A stretch of 64,000 bases of DNA from Circinella minor (GCA_016758965.1 JAEPRB010000205.1:1-64000); one strand, 5' to 3'. Positions 1-13,636 are shown, numbered from the stretch's first letter. The notes: generated from the letters alone by a model not told the origin. A program made the numbers and translations.

Positions 1-442
1 TATATGTTTTATTAGATAGAAACTAAATGAGCATACGTTGTAGCAGTCAATCCATCAAACTCGGCGATGAAAAATGTGATGAGCAGAAATTAAAATGAAT
101 GGGAAAAGAAATAGTGAAATATAAGACTCCATCAGTTTACAGGAAAACATGGGCACGTGATTCAAGATAAAAGAAAATTAGGTATATAATACAGGTTAAC
201 ATATAAGCAACGATATTTATGTGTTAAATATTTGGATATTTTGGATACGTACGTATTATCAACAGCTCAATAAAATTATTAATATTATTACTGTTATAGT
301 AACAGAACGAGTCTATTCTTCTGCTGGGAATTATTTCAAGATAGGATGGCTGAAATTGAAAACACAATTATGAAAAAAAAAAGTTATTACAAAATGAAAC
401 AAGTTGAGCAACAGAAGCAACGTATGTAACTCAATAAGATCT

Positions 443-478
<36 letters not shown>

Positions 479-3238
479 GTATTGATTGCAAGTGAAAGAA
501 AAGTAATCTTCGAAATATATCAACATGGGCAATAACCAAGTTAACAATAATAGTGTGTATTGAATAGATTATGAATAAGAAGGACCAACAGTATTGTTTT
601 GCGATTTTAATTCTAAGTACGTAAATATTCTATCGAACTTTTAATGTAGGATTTCAAAAAAAAAAAAAAAAAAAAAAAGATACACATTGCGTATAAAGTA
701 AAATGAAGAGAGGTTTCTTGTCTTACAAATATATATAGCAGTGGTTTTATTGGCTATACAGCTCTATTGTATCAAATAAGATTCAATAGGTAGTAATACT
801 CTACTGTACGGATGTGTGCTATGTTTTCATATATTTATATGTTTGAAAAACTAGATATTTTATCACAATTGATGAATTATAGGTTTCTATGATTATGTAA
901 CAAATAATATTAAAAAAAAAATTACTTGCTTTATTATACTTCTCTCTCGTTTTAAATACTTTGTCAGTCTGGTGATAGATGTATGTACGTACTTTTTGTC
1001 TACTTAATAAACCTTGTCTCTTTTATTTTTAACAGGTCGTGGTTACAATCTCTAAAGATGTCTATGATGTCGCAAAGTCAATAATAATGTTAAAATGGCG
1101 TTTTTCTTCTTTTTTTTTAAAAAAAAAAAAAAATCCAAAAACAAAAAATCAATGGCACCTAAAGAAAGGTGATTTCCTCTAATATTATCTCATGATTCGT
1201 TTGATAGCAGAAATCTATAAATAGGCCCAGAAATGTTTTTTCCCGCTTTCATTTATAAACATGATCTTAATATTAGCTTTACGTAGCTCAGAAAAAATCA
1301 TGTGTGATTATATACGTAGATACAGGAAGAAACAATAAAACACAGTACGTATGTTTACATCCATATTTTACAGAATGTGTTCGTATAATGAACTTTTTTT
1401 TTCTCTATTCTATTATTATTAAATTTTTTAGATTATTTTATTACGTATCCCATTCAACATCAATTGGAACACTCAAGTCGGTGAACATCTTGTTCTGGTT
1501 CTTTTGGCATTGTTTTCTCATCAATTCAATAAGATTTTATCTTCTCGCCATCCTGTTTCTCTTTTCATTATTGTTCTTACGTATACTTATTTCTCTCAAG
1601 ACGTGGTTTTTTTTTTTTGGCTAACAGAATTATACTATAATAACAAGGATGTTTTATTTATCTATTATTAAATTTTTCTTTTCTTTGAGGTCAAGAATGT
1701 CATTAATTAATCTTCACATTACCATTGTTACTGGCTATATAAGTGTCAATTATACTATATTTCAAAAGATCAACTTGCTCACAACACGTTTAGTCCATGT
1801 TCCTTTTTCTTTCAATTATAATGGTAATGAGTTTTGTATATTATGTCCATGAGCAGAGGACTACATGATTATTATTATTTCTTTCTTTTTTTCCCGGATG
1901 CATGGGATGGATCCTTTGAACCTGTTCCATTTTTTTTTTCATATATCCAGTTTGGAAAATTTTCAAAGAACAAAAGTAAGTGGGATCTATGACTTCATCA
2001 GCACGAAGCAAATGGTCCGTTCCATAGTGCATTAAATCACCACTCAAAGCTTCGTACGACATATTATTAAAATCCAGGAAAAACTAGCATAAATACTCTT
2101 TAATCTCTCGTGTTATCTTTCGCCTTATTGTATGTCCAAAAAAAAAAACGTGGAAGTTAATTTCTTCAATTTTGGAAACTGGCCTGCGTTTTTTTTTTTT
2201 GAAACTCCTAGAGACAAAGATGATTTGAGTTGTTAAGCCTGCCGCTCTTTTTTATCTATGCATTGCATAAAATATATGGTATCTATGTTGATCATCATTT
2301 ATTATTATTTTTAGCGATCAGAGTATATCTCATGTTTATATAAAAGCTATATACACAAAGTAAAAATACTATAATAAAAAAACCTAAATAAAGATGTAAA
2401 CTAATGTGAATAAACAATAAAAGAGTGCATTCAAGTTTTAAAAAAGAGACTTTGACTCAATTTGTAAAAATTATTAATTGTTATAAATGGTTTGTTTCTT
2501 GTTTATTGAAGAGACAGTAGTAAAGAGAAAGAGAAAAATAAAGAAAGATAAAAGAAAAGAAAAAAAAAAGATGGATCTAAGTACAAGATATCATGAAAAG
2601 GAAACATAGAAAGTGAGTAATAAAAAAAAAGACGGGTAAATAAGATTACTTTTTTTCGGGTTTGACAAAGGGGATGAAGTGTGATTTGTTTTAATAATTG
2701 TTATTATTATTGTTGTAAATAAAAAAGAAAACGAGAATTAGGGTAAAAGGGGGAATCATAAATAAATAAGTAGTAAGTAGGTTTTTTTTTTGTATCCTTG
2801 TTTGTTGTAATACATGCCCATATCAAGCTTGGCTATATTACAACAAAAAGTAGAAAAAAAAAAGCTCTATACTATCACTATTATTAATTAATTAGAATTG
2901 CTTCTATTTTTCTTTTGAGGGAAAAATAAAATCGATACGTGGATGGGATTTGTAAAAAAAATATTAATTAGGGTGGGGGAGATGTTATGTTATGTACGTA
3001 TTAAAAAAAACAAACAAGATTAAAGTAAAATTAAAATTAAACCTTTGATTTAGAAAAAAAAAAGGTTATAATATGTGTGTGAGTGTGTGACTATTTAAAA
3101 AGTATACATCTTTTCCATGGCTTGTCGTTGGAAGACTTCATGTTGAAATCTATTATTATTGTCATTGTTATTGTTACAAAGAATTAGTTAGTGTTACTTT
3201 TGTATAAAAAAAAACATACGCTACAAATTTTATAATTC
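1..3238. other. Intergenic region, no supported gene
   Basis: This stretch is very AT-rich, with A and T runs, an (AT)n tract and many TACGTA hexamers. The right part is probably the 3' flank of the bHLH gene that ends at 3239. One minus-strand reading frame, 2062 down to 1841, starts with ATG (MSYEALSGDL...) and has a protein-like composition, and a short coding-like piece lies near 1490-1530 on the same strand. I could not join them into a spliced gene, so they may be relics or chance. Confidence 0.5.
449..477. repeat. (AT)n microsatellite
   Basis: An uninterrupted run of alternating T and A of about 29 bases, ending in a TACGTA hexamer. Confidence 0.9.
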
Positions 3239-5045
3239 TTACTTTTTCAAGTTTTCGTTTTCTTGCATGAGACGTTCAACTTCTTCTAATAATTCAACTT
3301 GCATGGATTTTAAATGTTGCATTTGTTGAACCGCTAATAATCATTATTAATTAATGTTAGTTCTCCATACTAATAAAAAAAAATTATTTATATATGATAT
3401 ACACATGTATACATACTTCGATTTAACAAAGCAGCCTTGCTCATCTTTTTGTTGTTGCAGCCAGGAAGATGCTTTCGAAGTTCATCAAAACCATCCTTGA
3501 TTTGTGCACGTCTTTTTTGTTCAGACTGAATATGAATTTGACGACGAAGCTCCGTGTTAGTTAATTGACTAATAATAGTAAAAAAAAAAAATGATTAATT
3601 TTCTTTATTTAGTCTATTTTTTTTTTGTTTTATCCATTAAATAGAACATGGACACATGTAATGTAGAAGTAACATATAATTCATAAACTTACTCTGGGTC
3701 TGTCTCATCATCAATGATCTTGAGAAAATCTTGTTCTTCTTCATCTTTCACATTTTCATCTCCAAATGTAGTAGTAGCAGTAGCCGTAGGGGATACTTTT
3801 ACTCCTGATGTTACATCTTCTGTGTTACCAACTTGCTCAGCATCATCGTTACGCTTTTGTTTCTTAATCATTCCACCATCTTCATTGTGTTGCTGTTGCT
3901 GTTGCTGTTGACGCTTACGTTTATTACGAGCACCAACTTTCTTTTCATACGTCTCTTTAGAATATTCTAAAAATTCTGTATGATAAAATTCCATGGGGAC
4001 TGAATTAGCACGAGCAATAGTTTCTTTGACACGATCAGTTGTAGGATTTGAAAATTTGGGAGGTGATGATGGAACTAAAGGTGTAACGAGTGGTTGAGTA
4101 GTTTGAACATTAGTTGTCGAGTCAGTTGTTGTTGTATTAGCGGTAGTAGTAGTGGTTGTAGTATTAGTATTGTTATTAGTATTAGTTGTTGTATTATTAA
4201 GTGTAGGAGTAGGTGCGGTGGCGGTAGCCGACGGGGTTTGAGGTGACTTGGAGGATGAAGAAGCGGATTCTGAATCGGGGCTAGCAGGATGATGATAAGA
4301 GCGATGTTGAGGTGGAGACATTTGTTCAGGACAATAACCGAAACGTGCTGGTTGCTGTACAGGGTAAGGCATTGGAATAGCAGATGTATACGCCAAAGAT
4401 ATAGGAGTGGGGTAACCATAACCTAATAAAGTGATTCCATTGTTTTATAATTTTAGTACAGTTTTGTTTGCGTATTGATGACGATTTTTTTTTAAAGTTG
4501 ATTTTTGTGTAGCCATGACAAAAGTTTTTTTTTTTTTTTGCTCTCTCTTTCTTTCTCTCTTGTTTTCCCTTTTTCTATATTCTTATTATTATAAAATTTT
4601 AATCGAAAATTTCAGCCAGCCAATCATAATGATCAACTTAAATGAAATAGAAGATTATTTAACATTAAAGGGATATTTCGTGATAGGCTTAAAAAAAGCG
4701 AAAAAAAAGTGGAGAGAGAAAAGAAAAAAGAGAGAGCTAGAGAAAAAGATAATATAAAAAGTATTTTTTTTTTATTTGTTATTTATTTATTTATTTTTTT
4801 GCTTTACCTTGATAAGTATGAAATTCGGTTTGTGGTCGATAAACAGTACCAGATGAATATACATTTGCTGGGGAACCCCAAGTTGGGGAAGGATCATCTG
4901 GTCTACGAGATAATCCTGCCGTAGGTACAGTAGGTGGTACCATCGTATCAACAGGATAATTCGAATGATGATGATGGTGAGGATGATGACCATGAGCTGG
5001 TGTTGCTGTTGCTGTTGCGTTACTAGCGAGAACAATTTGAGTCAT
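3239..5045 (-). CDS. bHLH-leucine zipper transcription factor, 404 aa
   Basis: Four exons in reading order: 5045-4808, 4422-3693, 3568-3417 and 3333-3239. All introns are GT-AG, phases agree, and the total is 1,215 nt. The first 322 residues are low-complexity (His, Gln, Pro, Asn/Thr runs), typical of an activation region. The DNA-binding domain is at the C-terminus. Its basic region, about residues 331-343, carries H335, E339 and R343, the class B signature expected to contact CACGTG E-boxes. The helix-loop-helix follows (358-380), then a zipper with Leu at exact 7-residue spacing (381, 388, 395, 402). The domain most resembles Mlx/Max-type bHLHZ proteins. A nuclear homodimer or heterodimer is inferred. 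The target genes are unknown. Confidence 0.9.
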
Positions 5046-5529
5046 GGTTTATAAGAGCGAGAAAAATTGTTGTTATGATGTTAAGAAGGACAGTAAAATA
5101 AATTAATAAAAATTATTACAAAGGAAGGATTTGGGGGGGAATTAAGATTATTATTAAAGATAGTATTAATATAAACAAGGACGGGAGGAGTAAGTATAAA
5201 GAAAAGAAGGGAAAGGAAAGGAATATATATGCAAAAAGAAAAGTATGTAAAGAAAAGGAAGAAGAGAAAAGAATGAAAAAAATATTGTTCATAACAAAAA
5301 AAAAAAAAAAAAAAGCTCACAAGGTACGAAAATCGTTTTGTGCAACAACTACTTTAGTTTTTAACACTATAACTTTTTTTTTAGCAATCTAATTATCGCT
5401 TGCATGTATATAACTTCCGTTTATCATTTAACTCACTTATTCATCCCCACGCTCTCTCACACGCACACACAACACATAGAAGATATCTGAATTTTTTTTT
5501 TTTCGAAATAATTTTTATTTATTTATTGA
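5046..5529. other. Intergenic, promoter side of the bHLH gene
   Basis: This lies between the start of the bHLH gene and the stop of the next minus-strand gene. It holds an 18-base A run near 5297-5314 and purine-rich sequence on the plus strand (pyrimidine-rich on the coding strand of the bHLH gene), as expected of a leader. No motif stands out. Confidence 0.5.
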
Positions 5530-6957
5530 TTAATATTGATGTTGATGCATTATTGGAGATGATGGACGCGCTGAAATACTATTATTAGGGTTATTATTTT
5601 CATTTACAATAATAGAGCGCATATGGTGTGTAAGTGATACTACTCGATCTTCATTATCGTCACTTTCTTCTTCTTCTTCACTCGTATTATCAGTACTTAT
5701 ACTATCTGTTTCTGAATCTGTGAATTCTGATACAAATGATTGTCGTAAAGTAGCATTTAACATGGCATTGTGGTTTTCATTGTCATGAGATCTTATATTT
5801 GACGTCGACGTCGACGTCGTCGTTGTTGCTGTGTTGGTAAAATATTCAGACTGCGACAACTTGGTATGTTGGCTTGTAGGTGTATGATGAATTAATGGTA
5901 AATTATCATCTTCTTCATGACTTTTAATAACAGTTGGCTTTCTTCGAATAGTATTTTCTTGGATAAAAGGTGGTGTTAGTGGTGTATTACGATAAGATCG
6001 TGAGCAAGGTTGTAATTTATTTTTTTGGGTGTGCTGACGATGAAGATAACGTGGTGGTGACGATGGAGGAGCAAGACAACCTTCCTGCTGTTGCTGATAA
6101 TTATGATGGTTGTTATGGTAATGATAGATATGATTATTGTTGCTAGGTAATGGAGGAGAAGGGAAATATCCTGTTGGTACATGATGTGGCGCTCGTCGAG
6201 TTGGTTTTCTTCGAATTGTTTGTTGACGATCAATTGATGATGAATTACTATTATTTCCAGAAGAAGAATAGCTATATTTTTCTGGGGGTGGTAATAATGG
6301 TGAGTGAGGTTGTTGTTGTTGTTGTTTCTTATGGTATCTACGTGAATAAGACGTTGTTAATTGTCGGGTAGGAATAAAATGCTGTGATTGTGTTTGTTGC
6401 TGTACAGGTGAAAGTGGAGGTGATGGTATAGTTGTAATGTCGGTGGTAAAATCATCAACAGTTGCTGGCGGAGTTTTGCCACAAAGTTTATCCAGTGCCG
6501 CTTGACGGGCGGCAAATGCATCTTCATGTTGACTGTCACCTAAAAATTGTAAATCAACTCTTTGTGTGGTTCGCGTCGTATTATAGCGATTGTGATGATG
6601 ATGATGATTCTGATGATGATGGTGACGATGATGATGCCTAGTATTTTCGATTGGTTTGTCTACTAGAGTAACAGAATTTGGAGGGGGGGTGTACGGGTCA
6701 TGGTTTGGTGAAATCGGTAATGTGTCCCAGGATGACGGGGGTTGTAATGTACCTGGTGTAGAGCAATTTGCAAGAGGATGAAGTGAAACGGGTGGTGGGG
6801 TGGAATCCATCATAAATTGACTTATATCATTAGACGTTTGTTGTTGCTCTTGTGTAGTATCAGTAGCAGTGCGGTTATTTTTACGCAATACACTAAAAAG
6901 TGGTTTTGGTTTTGTGGGACGTTTATCACCAAAGCTTGGAGTAGTAAATTTAATCAT
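5530..6957 (-). CDS. Unrecognised low-complexity protein, 475 aa
   Basis: A single open frame from ATG at 6957 to TAA. I do not recognise a family. Visible parts: a basic N-terminus (residues 1-30); a His-rich stretch at about 108-123; a short predicted-helical segment at about 144-162 (EDAFAARQAALDKLCGK) that is the least repetitive part; Gln and Pro runs; the motif TIRRKPT occurring twice (247-253 and 336-342); and an acidic Ser/Asp/Glu stretch at about 411-437. The composition suggests a disordered regulatory or scaffold protein with basophilic kinase sites (RxxT). No membrane segment or signal peptide is seen. The frame is long for this AT-rich background, so it is very likely real. Function is unknown. 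Confidence 0.75.
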   Translation of the reverse strand: MIKFTTPSFGDKRPTKPKPLFSVLRKNNRTATDTTQEQQQTSNDISQFMMDSTPPPVSLHPLANCSTPGTLQPPSSWDTLPISPNHDPYTPPPNSVTLVDKPIENTRHHHRHHHHQNHHHHHNRYNTTRTTQRVDLQFLGDSQHEDAFAARQAALDKLCGKTPPATVDDFTTDITTIPSPPLSPVQQQTQSQHFIPTRQLTTSYSRRYHKKQQQQQPHSPLLPPPEKYSYSSSGNNSNSSSIDRQQTIRRKPTRRAPHHVPTGYFPSPPLPSNNNHIYHYHNNHHNYQQQQEGCLAPPSSPPRYLHRQHTQKNKLQPCSRSYRNTPLTPPFIQENTIRRKPTVIKSHEEDDNLPLIHHTPTSQHTKLSQSEYFTNTATTTTSTSTSNIRSHDNENHNAMLNATLRQSFVSEFTDSETDSISTDNTSEEEEESDDNEDRVVSLTHHMRSIIVNENNNPNNSISARPSSPIMHQHQY

Positions 6958-9900
6958 TTATTTTATATCTATTTACTTCCCAAAAAAAAAAAGGGAAAGA
7001 AAGAGAAAGAAAGACAGAAGTTTTTTTTTTTTTTGGGACTTTTCTTTTTGTATGTCGTTGGAGATCTATACTTAACTCAACAAAAAAAAACAATTGAAAA
7101 TTAAAAATGACGACTGTAGTACAAACCAGAAAGAACGGCTACAAGATTTTCTGGACCCCATAAACAAAAGGGGATCTTATGAAAGTGACACATAGTGCTT
7201 CAATATTTTTTTTGCCACGTTTTTTCTTTTTCAATTGTGCTGTATTCCTAATTTTTTTTTTAAATCATTGAACAATCAACTCAATTGTATCTACTAATGC
7301 ATACGTTTTATTCATTTTTCAATACAGTACATTGTGAGTTTTTTCTGAAAAAAAAAAATAATAGTAGAAAATTTTCTACCATAAAAGGACTCGATGATGA
7401 AGGTCCTTGTTTCAGATATTTTACTTGGAAGTAATCCGAAGTACCGACAAACCAACACCACCACTCCGCTTCATGGTCGATCGTGTCTTGACAAGGAACA
7501 TTAAAAAACTTCTTTGTAGCACAAGCTCAAAAATGGGCAAATCTTTTTTTTTTTTTTGCTTCTTTTTTTAATATTTGATTCTAAACACACTAAACATATT
7601 AAAGTCTTTTTTAATTGGATTTGTTTCATATTTTTATAGAACCTTTGCCACGCGAGCATGATCAATCATTATTTTTTTATATATATCCAAACTTATACAA
7701 ACAAAACAAACCTTTCCATATAAAGGTTGTCATCGTCCAGACTCTTCACAAACAAGTTACTTTATTTTTGTTATTATTAGATTTTTCTTATGGTATATAA
7801 AAGCTAGCAATAAGAATTATAGTTATAATTTAATAGGTTGGAGGAATAATTATTATAGTTCCATTAGCATAATATATACGTATATGTGCTTAACTAAGAA
7901 AAAGTTTCCCAAGTAGGTTTCTATAAAAATGTATTATTTGATTATGATATAATAAAAAAAAACTTTTTTCTTGTTTGGCCCACAATAGAAAAGACGGAAA
8001 TTATAAATCATCTATAGTAGGAATTGACGTTAATATATTCTATCGTCTTTTCATCGGACTTGTTGAATTGCCACGCGAGAAGAATACCTTTTTTCTTACT
8101 ATACCCCATCCAGGTTTTCTGACGGCGTTGAATTGTATTTTGAAGTGCTGTACCGGGTTCTTAAATTTTATATTAAAATAAATAGGAGTGGTACACAAAC
8201 TACTATCATCATCATCAAAAATAACAATAGAGAGATCTTCCAACGATCTTATAATATTTTCGGCTGAATATTAAACTTGTATTTAACAGGGGTGTACGTT
8301 GGCACCTTTTGCAACGGTAAGGTACTTTTGGAACCCCCTTTTTTATAGTAAGTCGCGTAGCGGAATAAAATTAGCCTTTTTCTTTTGTCTTCCAACCCTT
8401 TAATAAAAGATTATTTTTTGCCCATGACGTTTGTTAATAAGATTGCAGCATAATATTTAATCCATTGAGTCGGGACAAACAGATTTATACTTAACAAACA
8501 CCAATAAGAAGAATTGATTTATATATTCACTTGCTATTTTTTTTTTGCTGTGTTAAAAAGCATGATGTATTTATTGCGCAATGAATCATCTCAGAAAAAC
8601 CTCTTTTCGTTTTTAGTCTATGCACTATGAAAGAGTGTATTTGTCCAACAAGTGATATCACATTTTTATGGACGTCATGAAGGTCACTGGTATTTTGCTA
8701 TATTACGTATTTATAAAAAAGATAAGTACATCATTATTAAAATTGTTTCTAAAAATATTAATATACATCGAGGTAAGTCCCGAATCATTAAAATTGTTAT
8801 TTAGGTACGTACGATGGTTTTGATAGTGCTTGAATCTTTGAACAGTACCATGCTAAATGCTTAACTTCTTTAATCGTTTATTAGAACGCGGCTCGGATGT
8901 TTTGTGCGATTATCATGCAGTAAATTTATGTAGTAGTACAGCAGTAGTCATAGTTCGTTCCATTGATGCTGTCCACTCAATCGAATTCATTTAATATCAA
9001 AATTAGTGTCGACGAGATTATAAGGGTAATCGGAATAATATAATTTTCAGTAATTATTATAGTAGCAGAAACTATGATTGTACAATTCTTGTACGTAATA
9101 ATTTGAAATAATACTTGTTAAATAATTATGTAGTCCATATTTAATAATGATAGATGATAATTGAGTAAGCTCTACAGAAGCTCTGGATGAGATATAAAAT
9201 TATTAATAATGGAAAAGTGGAGCTGGTAGAAATAGTGGATACGTATGATGGCGAGATACGATATAAATATATTAGATGATGTACAATAAAAGTTTAACTA
9301 TAAGTTTCGGTGATGGTGTTGTCCCCATGGTACAGAGACAACATTTACTTACAAATCAATGACCCTACTGTCTCAAGATCACATACGATTTATGTCTAAA
9401 GGTGTAATATCTGGAATTCAGCGCTTATTCGAAAGGCTATCTGAATGATAAAAGTGCTTTTTTACATATTAATGGGAATTCGTATACGGGAGCTGCTGAG
9501 CAAGCATGTTAATTTGACAGTACTTAAAATACAGTGAGGATTTAACTAAGGTATACGACAAGCCATTCCTTTCATCATCAACAACAGCAGCATACATTCT
9601 AGATAAATTAATTATCTATTTACATTTACATAAACTCGTCAACAATAATACTTGGTTTGTTCTTTTTTATGTCTGTTTACACACAACGTATTGAATTACG
9701 TTGATTAGAATTTGTTATCCTCTTAATCCTCTACTTTCCCCAGCTGGATCCTCTCACAGTGATATAAGCAAACGGAGATAAAGACGATTAAACTCCCATT
9801 GCAGCCATCACTAAATTTATTGGGTTGAAATATTTTATACCCGACTAAAGAGCATGAATCATCATAACTGAGATAGCTTTTGTATCAATTATGTTATTAT

Positions 9901-10827
9901 TGTAAAAATTTATGTGGATGAATAGGTTGCCAAAGTTTACATTGAATAGAATGAGAGTGGTTCGGTCCAAAAATTCCTGGAGAAAAAACAAATCATTGAA
10001 TGATACATATGCAATTCCAAAAGCTTGTTGTACGACTGAAGCTGAGATCATTGCGTTTGCACAAGCTTACACCAAGATAGTATGATTTATAATGGAAATC
10101 TGACACGTCCCAACTATTTTATTAATCGAACCCCTTTATTAATTTAGCTTATATTCTTAAAATAGTGATATTATTGTATGTTGATATACTATTGTAGTTC
10201 AGCATATACTGTGGTTGCATTATGATTTAATACGTACATACTTTTTAATTCTATAGATACTAGTTGGTATTATAATGACTATATGAAAAAATGATAGTAT
10301 TTCAGTCCGTTAACATCCTATTTGTTTTGCTACAAATACTAGAACTTATGTTATTCTTAATGATGTCTTATGTACTAACTTAAAAGCCCCTAGTAGTTAC
10401 GGTGTTGATAGTGATCGATATGATTTTTAGTAGTAAAATAAAAAAGTAATATCTTTGCCGTTTTATTCAATTCAAAAATTTAGAAATTATATACGTAGCT
10501 TTATATCTTTTTTATTATCATCGAAAGCTAATAGACATTTGCCTATAGGACTATGGTCACTTCTTTTCAGTCCATTAGAAGTAAGTTGAATTGTATATAT
10601 ACGTACATAGAAGAAAAAAAGAAATGCGTAGAGATTAAAAACTGAAAAAATGAAGTAGAGGCAAAAGTTGAATTGAGGAGAAAAGAAGGTTGTGCTGTGA
10701 CCGGAAAGTAATGAAAAGGCGAGAAAAAGAAAAAAAAACTGAAAAGAGAGTAATATAAAAGGTATACTAGTTTGATGTAGAGACTGTAATAGAGAAGAAG
10801 AGATACAGATATCATATCCATGGCATC
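6958..10827. other. Gene desert without supported gene
   Basis: This is AT-rich sequence with only short frames. The first bases are the promoter of the 475-aa gene. A locally GC-richer patch at 8,285-8,370 begins with GGGGTGTAC and holds GTAC...ACCCCC about 50 bases later, which looks like a small repeat or transposon end. The word TTGCCACGCGAG occurs near 8,070, with a near copy (TTTGCCACGCGAG) near 7,645. A coding-like minus-strand piece at about 7,370-7,470 could be a relic. Nothing here supports a gene model. Confidence 0.45.
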
Positions 10828-11108
10828 CTATGGTTTTGATTTGTCAGTGTCGAAATCATCATTTGGGTGGCTCAAATAATTAATTTCGTGTAAGACATGT
10901 ATGAAAGCTGGCCAGGCTGTTTGGCATTTACCAATAGTCAGACCAACTTCAGACCTTGAAAGGTGATCGAGTATATAGTCAAGACGGCCAGTTACTGTTC
11001 ATGCGGTAATAATGGGATATCTCCAAATGCACCCTTTAGATTTTCAAGAAGGGTGAGTAGTAGTTGGCAAGAACCACATGCAATGCTCTCTTTTGGCAGC
11101 AATTGCAT
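10828..11108 (-). pseudogene. Possible decayed small secreted protein, saposin-like
   Basis: The minus strand from ATG at 11108 reads MQLLPKESIACGSCQLLLTL, a hydrophobic start followed by a Cys-x2-Cys as in saposin-B modules. The reading breaks near 11,020. After about 40 bases another frame continues (GRLDYILDHLSRSEVGLTIG, then KCQTAWPAFIHVLHEINYL) to a TAG at 10828. A GT...AG pair would join the two parts in phase, but the implied intron is only about 39 bases, shorter than the others here. A frameshifted relic is therefore as likely as a very short intron. A link to saposin or acid sphingomyelinase is only a resemblance, and no phosphodiesterase domain follows. Confidence 0.25.
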
Positions 11109-13636
11109 CACAACGACAATTATTGAGCAGGTGGAATCGCAGCCAATGCATCCGCTATTTAATTAAACGGTAACGGGAACAAGGGAAAGCTGACAAGTAA
11201 AGAATGGGGTCAGTCAATCGTTTTTTACGAAGGCAATGTATCGTTTTTTTCGTGTGTGCGTGGAATTTCTTGTCTCTCTTTTGATTGATTGTTTCACTGA
11301 GTGAATTGGTAACCTTTTTCAACATGTTGTAAAATTGATAAAATGTATTGTTCGACGTAAGATATTTCCACTGTTTATCACAATTTTTACCCTGAAGAAA
11401 GAAGGACAATTTTATAGAGCGCGTCATGGTAGCACTAAGTGCCAAATCTTGAAGCTGAGTGGCACAGGATTTATATATATTCGTAATTATCCCATGACAT
11501 CTTTCATATAATGAATAACCATTATTTTGTTAAATAATTTGTAATACAAAGAGCGAAGGTTCTAGTATGTTTATATAATTCTATGATATTGTAATTATGC
11601 GTGGCAACCGTTGATTGACAAGTGGAAAGTATAATGTTTCATTTGATACAGTTATAGCGGGCCCATTATCACTTGATCATTATACTACGTATAGGTCAAA
11701 TATTTTGGAAGATGAACTTACCACAGATATATTTACATTACTTACTTATTTCTGTAATAAGCACAACAGTCGAAGTTAATATTAGTGCATAATTATTATA
11801 TAAGCAATAAATTTATTTTTTTCCCTACATTATAAAAAAGCATCTAAATGTTTTATCACTAAATTCTTTTAGTAGGTAAATACTTTCTGGTATCGATAGC
11901 AACAACAAACATACTTCGATTTTGAAAACAGAAGCAGTATACATAGCAGCTCCCTCTTGCTTACCAACTATATTATAAGCATCCAGCTGCTGAAAAGATA
12001 AATTCTTTAAATGCCTGTATAAGATGCATTTATGCAGCCTATGGGGATTTTTTTCAAGGATTACGTACAAACGAAAAGTTGTCGTCTTTTTTTGTCTGGT
12101 GAAATTTTGAAAAGAAATTGTGTGAGTTGAAGGATTACGAATTTGAAATGGATTCAAGGTGTTTGTTTTCATATTATAACACTTGTCATGAGTTAAACCA
12201 AGCTACACAGTTATAATCAAAGTCAAAGCATCCTATCACAATGATCAAGGTATTCAACGAGATCCCCTGATCAAGGTATATCCACATAGAGCATAACTCA
12301 AAAGCGCAAGTTTGACGAAGATACGTAGTAATATTATGAATACGATTGTTGTGCATCAGTTCAATTTTCCTTTTAACATACTAATAAATTTTAATCTAGT
12401 GGTTTTATATAAATTGTTGAATAGTTTTACAACTTTTGTTTTTTAAATTCAGTCTTATCATTTACTCTTGTGGATAAAAATTTTCAAGTGAGTGACCGAT
12501 CATTATTTTTTTTTTTTACTAAGGTATAAAGATATAGTGATAAATAAAAATCAAAAAATGATTTTATAGAATAATGTTGCTGTGAATAATTCTCAGTATG
12601 ACTTTGATATATTTGGACGAATCTGATCTCACCTATGAATAACCCTGTATTACTTATTGCTGTGTGTATACTTGTTCAGGAAACGCATTTCGTTATATGT
12701 TAAGAAAATTATTCATAAGGTTATCAGTGTTTTCTCCTCTTCCTCGTTCTACAAGTTATGAATTATAATATGTAGCAAGATACACATGGATCCACAAAAT
12801 AAAATTGATGAAATTATTATAAACCCCTTCAACTAGCGTATATTTAAAGTTCTTTTGAGGTGCTGGATGATCGATGTATCATAACAAGAGCTCGCAACGA
12901 ACGGACTCAAATAGTCAAATTTCCGATGATACTATTTCTTTTATCCTAATAAAGTTAGATTATATTTAAAGGCGATCAAAAAGTTGACAATCTACAAAAA
13001 AAGTGTACAAGTGCAGAATGTCAGTTATTATAAGGCAAGAGTTTTTTAACGTCGTCACAGATAGTGAGTTTCTTTTTGTGATAGAGTTTAGGCAAAAATT
13101 CTTTGTTGATAAGGTAACAAATGTTGCTAGTAAACTATTGTATAAAGAGAAGAACATAGATATATAAACTACTTCTTATTTTTTAAGTTTACAAGTTGAA
13201 AAAACGAAACACTTTTTATGGTGTATTGACTCCGCCAGTTAAGAATATCTTGTCCTTTTTTTCTTCCTGTGTTGGATAAGTTCTTTATTTGGAATGGCGA
13301 GTATTTTTTTTTTGTTACTTTTAATGGGGGAGTACGCGAACGAACAAAGGTAAAATTTTATAAAAAAAATAGGTATGCTTTAAGCGGAAGGAATCATTAT
13401 AATTTCTGTGGGGTAAAAAAAAACTAGAAAAAGCCATGGGTACAAAAAAGGAAGCATACAGATTTCCATTATGAGAGGTCAATTTTCTTCAATCCATGTG
13501 AAAGTGGGGAAGTAAAGCAAGTATCATTTTCTCGGCCCCATTCATAAAAAAAAAATGAGGCACACACATAAGTAATCCCAGTAAATCAATTGGGATATGA
13601 TCTCCGTCGTGTAACCTTTCTCTCACCTTTCATTGA
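11109..13636. other. Intergenic region, nothing supported
   Basis: AT-rich sequence with scattered short frames on both strands. None has recognisable protein character or a consistent splice structure. The last few hundred bases are the upstream region of the P450 gene, with a pyrimidine-rich leader just before its ATG. Confidence 0.5.

Noticed and set aside
3714..3911. Plus-strand frame opposite the bHLH gene
   Set aside because: It is the complement of Gln codons and low-complexity coding sequence (a Cys run opposite CAG repeats).
4515..4924. Plus-strand Lys/Phe-rich frames over the bHLH first intron
   Set aside because: They follow T and A/G runs of an intron and the antisense of exon 1; no protein character.
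8281..8370. Inverted GGGGTGTAC/GTAC..ACCCC words as a complete transposon
   Set aside because: The arms are short and imperfect and no second copy was found by eye in the window.
11155..11445. 96-residue minus-strand frame
   Set aside because: No motif, no hydrophobic or structured segment, and no splice partners; likely chance or the leader of the relic downstream.
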